Assembly (NCBI RefSeq): GCF_030463535.1
Contig: NC_132896.1
Coordinates: forward strand, 25,543,709-25,607,708
Length of the DNA: 64,000 bases
Source: Salminus brasiliensis
Taxonomy: Eukaryota > Chordata > Actinopteri > Characiformes > Bryconidae
Direction: 5' to 3'
Below the pieces are notes generated by a model. That model was not told the DNA's origin, did not search any database, and saw nothing but the letters and a program-made list of their open reading frames with translations. The stretch's first letter is position 1. Each line of letters begins with the position of its first letter. Below, in pieces: positions 12,625 through 64,000 of this stretch. The position numbers and the translations under genes are program-made.

Positions 12625-13107
12625 GTGATCCCCGCGCTCTATAACGAGACCAAAACTCAAGTCATGGGATCACTGAAGAAAACGAGTAGCATAGGTATAA
12701 CGTGATGAATGGACATCCATTACGACAACATTGTATGTCTCCATAACTGTGCATGTTATCATCGATGAGTGACTGTTAGCATGTCATGTGAATGAGAGCC
12801 ACACAGGTGCAGATATGTCTGAGCTGCTACAGAAAGTAGCAGAGGAACGGCAGATAACCAAGAAAGATTTAGCTTTAGTGGCTGATAACGCTCCAACATG
12901 GTTGTTGCAGCTGCGAAATGCGAAATACTATGCCCACACATCAAGGCGTTTTTCCACTGCAAAACCTTATTGCAGACTTGCCACATCACTTCCACTTGTT
13001 TTATTAATAAGAGATATTGGAAGTAAATTCATTATGGATCATTACAAATACTCTGCTTTAGGAGTACTGAGTACAATCACAAAAAACAAAAAAACAACTG
13101 TGTAGAG
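12625..13107 (+). pseudogene. ZBED1-like hAT transposase remnant
   Basis: Plus-strand frames read VIPALYNETKTQVMGSLKKT, then (after a frameshift) NESHTGADMSELLQKVAEER, ITKKDLALVADNAPTW and YYAHTSRR, in the same order as the catalytic region of hAT/ZBED1-type transposases (DNA around the TDNA motif). Frameshifts and deletions are evident. Not a host ZBED gene: no BED finger and no C-terminal dimerisation domain nearby. Confidence 0.85.
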
Positions 13108-13405
13108 AAAACAAAGATGCAATCGTCAGCTTATCATCACTCGGCAGCCCTCTAACTAAATTGTGAGGTGCCTAGAGTTTCCCATACCTATAAATTGCAT
13201 TAAATATGTGAACTGGTCCATGCCAAAGTCTTTAAACATATCACATAAAACAGGCCTGCTAATGCCCTGGAAACATAATGACCGTGCTGATAAATGCCAG
13301 CATGACCAAATGGAGGATGTTGTCCATTTGAATATGATGTGAAATCCATCTTGTGCAACTAAAAATGCTGTTCAAAAAAAAAAAGAAATGATCCATTTAA
13401 GAGGT

Positions 13406-14620
13406 TTTATTTTTTTTCTGTCAAGAGTCAGTGTCTTTTCATTGTTAATTTTTGATACAAATGAATGTTTGTCAAAGAGCAGATCTCACAACCATAATGC
13501 GGCAACGAATATTTGCTCAAGGTGCTGTTATTCAAAAGACCAAATATATAAAGTGTTCCTGTTACTTCCAGTAATTACATTTCACTTACAAAAAAAAGCC
13601 ATCAGACATGTTTGTTCCTGTACAATAGGACTCTTCACTCTTGTACAAACCCATCAAGCTATATTAATATGTACACATCCATAATAAAAACAGCTTCCTA
13701 GAGTTCTTAATCACATGGGGAAAAAAATATAGATATATATAATAATTTAAAACTACGTTTAAACACCTTGATAAATGTGTCAGGTCCCAGACTTTCTCCT
13801 GGAGCAGGCATTCCCTCGATATTGGGGTGTTTTTCCTGCTCCAACACATCTGGTCCAACTAATATGCGATCTAATGAGCCCTGCCTAAGTTGAAGAGTAG
13901 GCTGGGGTGTGTTAGAGCAGATACACTAAAAATATTCAGGATAGGGTGCTCCAGGGCTGGGTAACGCTGTATTCACTGAAAGGCATGTGTCAATGAATGC
14001 GGCCAGTGGATGTGCAGAATGCCATGTGCCAGTTTCCAAAGAACTATCCCCCAACCTAGTCTCTTTTTGCTGTGCCTGTAGCATGTGATTGATTACCACT
14101 GACAATTTTCCTCGCATTTATAGGTATTAATCGAAAAGAAACACTGCTGGCTCAAAACTGCTGATTTCAGCACTTGCCCATTGATTTCCATGACTTCTGT
14201 TTTGAGACAACAGCTTTTCTATTCTGAGCTCAAGGAAACATGTCACAGTTAGAATCTATATGCTGTTGATGCAGCAGATAGAGCTTTGGCTAAGAAATGC
14301 TAGAGTACTTCTTTAATATAGGAAAGAGAACTGGTCATTCAACACAGTCAAGATGACCGGGCTCAGCAGACTCAGGCCTATGGTTGGTCGCATTTTCGGG
14401 GTAAATCAGTTCTGAGGCAGCATGAAGAGCATTAGGTTGTTCCTTCATCCTCTAGCCGCTCTGCAGAGCAAGCCCTAGGATGGTGTGAGAAGGCCCAGCA
14501 AGTCTGACTCTCCAGAGAGCTTGTTTGTGCGTGTGTGTGTGTGTAAGTGTGTGCGTGTGTAAGTGTGTGCGTCTCTGTATATGGAGGTGTGCATGTACAT
14601 GACATGTTCAGGACGGAGCC
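13406..14620 (-). other. abcb7: Putative abcb7 3' UTR and flank with poly(A) signal candidates
   Basis: Downstream (toward lower coordinates) of the abcb7 stop. On the minus strand an ATTAAA hexamer lies at 14317-14312 and an AATAAA at 13411-13406; either could end the transcript (3' UTR of about 0.3 or 1.2 kb). The first 100 bp hold a GT/CA-rich stretch (14524-14572 on the plus strand). If the longer UTR is used, it includes the hAT-type repeat at 13770-13960. Confidence 0.35.
13770..13960. mobile_element. Small palindromic hAT-type MITE
   Basis: The arms contain 'CTCCTGGAGCAGG' and 'GGGTGCTCCAGGGCTGGG' with a central 'CCAACACATCTGGTCCAACTA' segment, the organisation seen also at 35664-35848 and 48345-48545. 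Confidence 0.55.
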
Positions 14621-59421
<44,801 letters not shown>

Positions 59422-59890
59422 GATGAGTTTACGGTTACGCGTGAACGTGGGTAAGTTAGGGGGACTTTGGCCGCTGTCCAATACGTGTACTTGCGTCCTA
59501 ACTACTACGGAAGTATACAAACCGCCATTCAGAAATTTCGAACTGTAATTATTACAATCTCAAATAGATAATAGACAATATATAACTCGAAGACGAGGAC
59601 CTGAACTAGTGTAGTAACTTGGATGCTTACGTAGTGCACACTAGTTAGTTAGGCACTAGCGCTATCTAACAAGAACGGACACCTAAGCGCTGTAGGTAGA
59701 AAGCAAGCGTGGATATTGGACCGTGACCTTTGCTTCACATACACTAGATATGTAAATACTAACACTGCAAAACATTGTATCTCCAAAAAGAAGGAAAAAA
59801 AAATTAAAATTAATTAAAATTAATTTCAAAAGAAGCCAAAGTAAGAAATCATTTTGGAGCATTGGTCTACTTCCATCGATCTTTTCATCA

Positions 59891-59962
<72 letters not shown>

Positions 59963-60449
59963 TGTGGTTTAATCGATGCTGTTTTGGGGGACTTTAGAGC
60001 AACAGAGTCTGCACCCTAATCTGCGCATACTGTAAATTACAGAACCTGCAGAAAGTCTGCGTATGTCGACCGCACCTACGATACGATTATTAATTATTTA
60101 TTTATTTTTAAAAACGTTATATTACCAATAATTATACAAATAAATATTAACTATTACTAGCATTTAAGATGTATCTCTGTCAATTATTAAACTTAATAAA
60201 CTTTAAATAAGATTTCGCTGTAGATTGGATGTGACGTTTGTTATTACCGAAAGTTAACTCACACACTCCCCCAGCTGTCATGTGCGTGCTCTGACAGGAG
60301 GCACGTTGTGTTTTCAGACCCTGTCCCCTTGAATTTTCTGTGTTTTGTGGTTGCCTGACCAGTTCTTCACCATTCTCTGGTGTTTTTTATTGTTTGTTTG
60401 TTTTGCTGAGAGGAAAATACGGTAGTGTACGGAACTCCGTAGAGTAAGC
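59422..60449. promoter_or_regulatory. Shared 5' intergenic region of divergent abcb7 and uprt
   Basis: 1,028 bp separate the two start codons, so both transcription starts and 5' UTRs must lie here (or just inside abcb7 exon 1) unless there are distant untranslated first exons. No TATA box stands out at a sensible distance from either ATG. Sequence immediately around abcb7 exon 1 (about 59220-59460) is GC- and CpG-rich; the middle is AT-rich and contains the (TA)n tract at 59891-59957. Whether this is one bidirectional promoter or two separate ones cannot be told from sequence. Confidence 0.6.
59891..59957. repeat. (TA)n tract between the two divergent start codons
   Basis: About 33 uninterrupted TA units. 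Confidence 0.97.
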
Positions 60450-60691
60450 ATGCCTTGCCCGAGCCAGCAGGTGGCCCGCAGCAGCAGCAGCAGCAGCAGC
60501 AGTACTAACTGTGAGCATGGCACTATGAAGCAGGTCCGCTTTGCAAGTGGCAGCAATTCGGACAGCGATTCTCAGGAGAAGCCGTGTGACGGCCCAGTGA
60601 ACGGCCGCTTGCACATCGAGCTTGGGCCTCAGTTGAAGCTTTTACCCCTAAACGACCAAGTCCGAGAACTACAGACTATACTCAGGGACAA
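60450..60691 (+). CDS. uprt: uprt exon 1
   Basis: Encodes residues 1-80 plus two bases of Lys81. The first ~50 residues are low-complexity (poly-Ser, SDSDS) and divergent. Residues ~57-81 match the conserved start of the folded domain. Donor GTGAGG. The AGC repeat at 60479-60502 encodes the Ser run. Confidence 0.94.
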
Positions 60692-62394
60692 GTGAGGAGT
60701 CCGGATTGTGTGTCCTGAACAGTCGCTGCATGTTCCCCAAGATCAACACGTGTTGGTAATCTAACGTGTTTCATGTTTCCCATAGGTCAACGAGTAGAGG
60801 GGATTTTGTCTTCTGTGCGGACAGACTGGTAAGGGATTTTATTAATAGACAGCCCCCAGTGACATTTCTTTATCAGGCCTCCTACTGTGCCAATGTATTT
60901 AGATGTAAACAAGGTTATTCAGATTTATTAACAATAAATAATTAATTGTGCACAAAGTATTTCTTATTTAACACTGAATGGGTCAAATGTATATATTTTA
61001 AGGTAAATGCTTATATCACCATTGTAAAACGCAAATGTAATCATGTGATAACTTTGTGTAAGGAAGCTTTCAGAGGTATTGTTCCCATCATCACCACATT
61101 TCCCACCTAATCACACAAAATAATTATTTACATAATAAACATTATATAATATCTTTTATATAAAACAAACAAACTACATTTTGTTATGTTTCATGTTTAC
61201 AGATTCGTCTTGTGGTTGAAGAAGGACTGAACCAGCTTCCGTTTACCGAATGTGTAGTGACCACACCAACTGGTGAGCACACCCCCCCCCCCTCTTTGCC
61301 TGTATTTTAAAAGTTCTATATATAAATGTCACTTATATTATTTGATTGGTGAAAATGGTCCACTCTAGTAGACACTCTTTATTCCTCCTTAAAAACCTTT
61401 AAAAGTACATTTCAGATTGCTCCAATATATTTCAGGGGCATGTGTGCCTCAACCATAGATATATCATGTATTGTATAAATCTCTCTTATAGGATGCTGAC
61501 GATTCACAAAAGGCACAGTTCAATTTGATTAATCAAATTAATATATTGTTAGATAATAGATTAGATAAAGCAAGCTAACGACAGAAGCTAATATTTTAGC
61601 CCCTAGGTTAACACACCTGCTATGGGGCAGTGGTAGCAGCGGTTAGAGCACTGGGCTATTGATGACAGGGTTGTGGGTTTGATACCCGCAACAGCAGCCA
61701 CTGTTGGGCCCTTGAGCTCCTTCACCCTCTCCACTCCACTGTCACTGTGTGTGTGTGTGTGCTTACTAGTGTGTATGTGTGTGTTCACTGCACAAATGGG
61801 TTAAAGGTGGATGTCCAAATTCCATCTGTGTCCAACACTAATGGTGAATATGGTTGTCTTGTGTTATTTACAATATTCATACAAAAAGCTTGAAGATCAA
61901 ACTAGAATTGTGTAGAAAGCATGTAACTGATTAGACAATTACATCATGGTTATTGGAACCTTCAGGAAAACAGTGTAAATAAGTGACCACCAGGTTTAAC
62001 CTAGCTCTGGGAGATAGTGAGCAAAGTTGCTCATGAAAATGCTCTCTTATGTTACAGGATACAAGTATGAAGGGGTCAAGTTTGAGAGAGGCAACTGTGG
62101 CGTCAGCATTATGAGGAGTGGTCAGTCAAATGGCTCTTGCATTCAGCATCTTCATCTGCCAACATAAAGAAAAAAAGTCCCTGTTCTTGTCTGACATTTA
62201 CTGAGATGCTTCTTTGTGTCACTCATAAACAGGTGAGGCCATGGAGCAGGGTCTCCGAGATTGCTGCCGCTCCATCCGCATTGGCAAGATTCTTATACAG
62301 AGTGACGAAGAGACACTGAAAGCCAAAGTGTACTACGCAAAGTTCCCACCGGACATCTACAGACGCAAAGTCCTGCTCATGTACCCTATCTTGA
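60450..62394 (+). CDS. uprt: uprt: uracil phosphoribosyltransferase homolog (exons 1-5, 3' part outside window)
   Basis: Type I phosphoribosyltransferase family. Microbial members make UMP from uracil and PRPP; the activity of vertebrate UPRT is uncertain. Exons 60450-60691, 60786-60828, 61203-61272, 62058-62120 and 62233-62394 join in frame and match vertebrate UPRT closely: LKLLPLNDQVRELQTILRDK, SRGDFVF, RLVVEEGLNQLP, TTPTGYKYEGVKFERGNCGV, MRSGEAMEQGLRDCCRSIRI and AKVYYAKFPPDIYRRKVLLM. The last exon seen ends at YPIL plus one base of a Ser codon with donor GTAAGT, so about 65 C-terminal residues, including the PRPP and uracil loops, are missing from the window. The start is chosen because an in-frame TAG at 60423 lies upstream with no ATG between, A is at -3, and MPC…QQV matches an internal Met of the longer mammalian N-terminus. 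A run of AGC codons gives a poly-Ser tract near residue 12. Confidence 0.95.
60786..60828 (+). CDS. uprt: uprt exon 2
   Basis: Short 43 bp exon completing Lys81 and adding STSRGDFVFCADRL. Acceptor CATAG, donor GTAAGG, reached across a 94 bp intron. The human counterpart reads TASRGDFMFSADRL. Confidence 0.94.
60829..61202. other. uprt intron 2
   Basis: 374 bp, AT-rich, nothing recognised. Confidence 0.7.
61203..61272 (+). CDS. uprt: uprt exon 3
   Basis: 70 bp encoding IRLVVEEGLNQLP, then CVVTTPT and the first base of a Gly codon. Acceptor TTTACAG, donor GTGAGC. Nearly identical to human UPRT. Confidence 0.95.
61273..61624. other. uprt intron 3, first part
   Basis: C-run directly after the exon 3 donor region (61281-61292), otherwise nothing recognised. 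Confidence 0.6.
61625..61845 (+). mobile_element. tRNA-headed SINE, shortened
   Basis: GGCAGTGGTAGCAGCGGTTA head (a few bases missing from the A-box), B-box-like GGGTTTGATACCC, and a body lacking the segment between 'GATACCCGCAACAGC' and 'CACTGTTGGGCCC' found in the longer copies. In uprt intron 3. Confidence 0.85.
62058..62120 (+). CDS. uprt: uprt exon 4
   Basis: 63 bp completing Gly and encoding YKYEGVKFERGNCGVSIMRS plus one base of Gly. The IMRSGE motif corresponds to the 'RAG' turn of microbial UPRTs. Acceptor TTACAG, donor GTCAGT. Confidence 0.94.
62233..62394 (+). CDS. uprt: uprt exon 5
   Basis: 162 bp encoding GEAMEQGLRDCCRSIRIGKI, then QSDEETLKAKVYYAKFPPD and the following conserved segment to YPIL. 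Acceptor AAACAG, donor GTAAGT. I found no continuation (TGNTVIEAVK-type sequence) between here and 64000. Confidence 0.95.
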
Positions 62395-64000
62395 GTAAGT
62401 AAGTACTCTGTGAGAAGAATAGAGACCCACAGAGAGGGTTTTAACATCCTCAAAGGACTAAGGACAATAAGGGGAGCCCAGTTGGCCATGCTCCTGCTTC
62501 TCACCGCTCCCATTGTGATGCTGGCCGGCGTCTGTTGACTGATGTATCAGAGCTGGGGATCTGACACTTTCCTCCAAGCGCATTGGCTGCCTAGGGATTC
62601 TGCACTGGCAGCAGTTTGAAAGGTGGCTGACTTCACATGTATCGGAATAGGCATGTGATTGTCCTCACCCTCCTGGTGTCATAAGCATTACAAGTTATAG
62701 AGGGAGTCTTAGCTATCTTGCGCGATTGGCTGAGCTTAACATTTAAGTGGTCTAGTGGTCTTGTTTGAAGGCAAGTGGCCACTCAGTTCACAGCATCTGG
62801 AAATTTAGTGACCAAAAATGTTGTCACAATGTCCCATGAGAATGGGATGCCTGAGAATGGTCTACCTCCTAACATGGTCAGGTCCTATCGTGGCCCCTTT
62901 CCGTTGATGTACAGGGTAAAGGGTGGCTGATAAATAAGACCAAATGGGTTGCACTATTTGTTAATAATTGCATACCTACAAAGTGCACCTATACGGTAGG
63001 TGTACTTGCTGAACTGACCAGTGAGTGTAATGAAGTGATAACTCTGTACAGTAGAACGAAATGACTGTAATCTTGATCTCTTTTTGGAGAAGTGGCTGTG
63101 TGAGTATAGAGCTTCTGCAGCAGCTGAGTTAACCTTTCTGTGCTCCAACTCCGCAGCAAAGAGGAGTCACAGATAATTCACTACAGTCATGGTCATCTCT
63201 AATATTCTGTCCATCACTTGACCATTCTGACGTGCACACCTGTAATTGCCCTGCAGCCTGCTGTTAGACATGTAAAATTGAAGAGCCCCCCCTCCCCCTT
63301 CCCAAACACACACCTTACTGCTCTGTTCTAGCTGACCTTTGCGTCTTGTCCCACATCTCTAGCTAATTTAGCCGGCGTTCAGCTGCCGAGGGTAATTACA
63401 GCTCTCGTGAGGAAATTATACAGCGCCTGCCAGTTAGCCACCAAGTGCTGAATAGCATGAGGATAGGGCCCTGAAAATAGCGCAGTAATGGGTGGTTTAC
63501 ACCCGTCGTTAATACACTTAACCATTGTGCTCTGGTCGAAGCCGAACAGCGCTGCACATAATGTCTTCATCAGCGCTCCCCACTCAAAAACATTCATTCA
63601 TTCCAAAGGAAGGTGGAAGAGGTCAGGACCATCCTATGATGTGATGTGAAGAGGTAGTCTTGTGAGCGTTTGGACAGTATCAGTGTATTTGTAGGTCTAG
63701 ATGGCACTAATCTTAAACCCAGTATTGGTATCCAGTTAACAACAGGAGGGAATTGAATATTGGAGGGGGGGGTCATTTGATTTTTAAATTTTTTATTAAT
63801 ATATTATTATTTTGGTCAGCAAATATAGCCTAAAATGCTAAAATGTTTTACATGGGCAACACTTGTGGGTTTGAAGCAGGGCGCAGAATTTAATGCAAAG
63901 AACACCTTTCCGACTGTTAATGGGGATGGGAATCAATCATGGGTTTGTGTTGCAGCCAGTGGTACAAAGAATGTTACACTAAAAAGGAGAATGGATTTAA
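62395..64000. other. uprt intron 5 (incomplete)
   Basis: No exon 6 found. 62470-62690 may be a SINE-like repeat ('GGCGTCTGTTGACTGATGTA' region, compare 4715-5045). C-run at 63286-63299 and G-run at 63763-63771. Confidence 0.6.

Noticed and set aside
12788..13105. Possible host ZBED gene exon
   Set aside because: It resembles hAT transposase but has frameshifts, deletions and no neighbouring domains, so it is treated as a dead transposon piece.
62470..64000. Remaining uprt exons
   Set aside because: I looked for the conserved TGNTV and following segments on the plus strand and did not find them; they are presumably beyond the right edge.

Overview
The window is vertebrate nuclear DNA, almost certainly from a ray-finned (teleost) fish. 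The signs are large GT-AG introns, sparse coding sequence, many microsatellites, and abundant Tc1/mariner-like, hAT-like and tRNA-headed SINE repeats of types common in fish. The dense short repeat with termini resembling 'ACTATATGGACAAAAGTATTGGGACAC' suggests an otophysan (characin or catfish group). That is an inference from repeat content, not a placement by homology search.

Two host genes are supported, arranged head to head. (1) abcb7, the mitochondrial inner-membrane ABC half-transporter needed for cytosolic iron-sulfur proteins, is complete on the minus strand. It has 16 coding exons, start codon at 59421 and stop at 14621. The spliced exons give one uninterrupted 746-codon frame in which every junction phase matches, and Walker A, Q-loop, signature, Walker B and H-loop are all present. 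(2) uprt, the vertebrate uracil phosphoribosyltransferase homolog, is on the plus strand. Coding exons 1-5 run from 60450 to 62394 and the C-terminal exons lie beyond the right edge. The start codons are 1,028 bp apart, so both 5' ends and promoters must lie between about 59.3 and 60.45 kb. ABCB7 and UPRT are also divergent neighbours in mammals, so the order is ancient.

Layout: 1-14.6 kb is intergenic or 3'-flanking and holds decayed transposons (Tc1 pieces, a ZBED/hAT piece, SINEs and MITEs) and simple repeats, with no gene I can support. 14.6-59.4 kb is abcb7. Its introns hold two copies of one Tc1 family (32.1-33.6 and 44.7-46.2 kb), several older Tc1 and hAT remnants, and long simple-sequence tracts. 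59.4-60.45 kb is the shared 5' region with a long (TA)n tract. 60.45-64 kb is the 5' part of uprt.

I found no novel biochemical system. The observations most worth checking are structural: a ~1 kb pyrimidine-rich, nearly AG-free stretch in the sense strand of abcb7's last intron; an immunoglobulin-switch-like (GAGCT/GGGCT)13 array in intron 1; a microsatellite apparently grown out of a Tc1 terminus; and direct repeats flanking exon 6.
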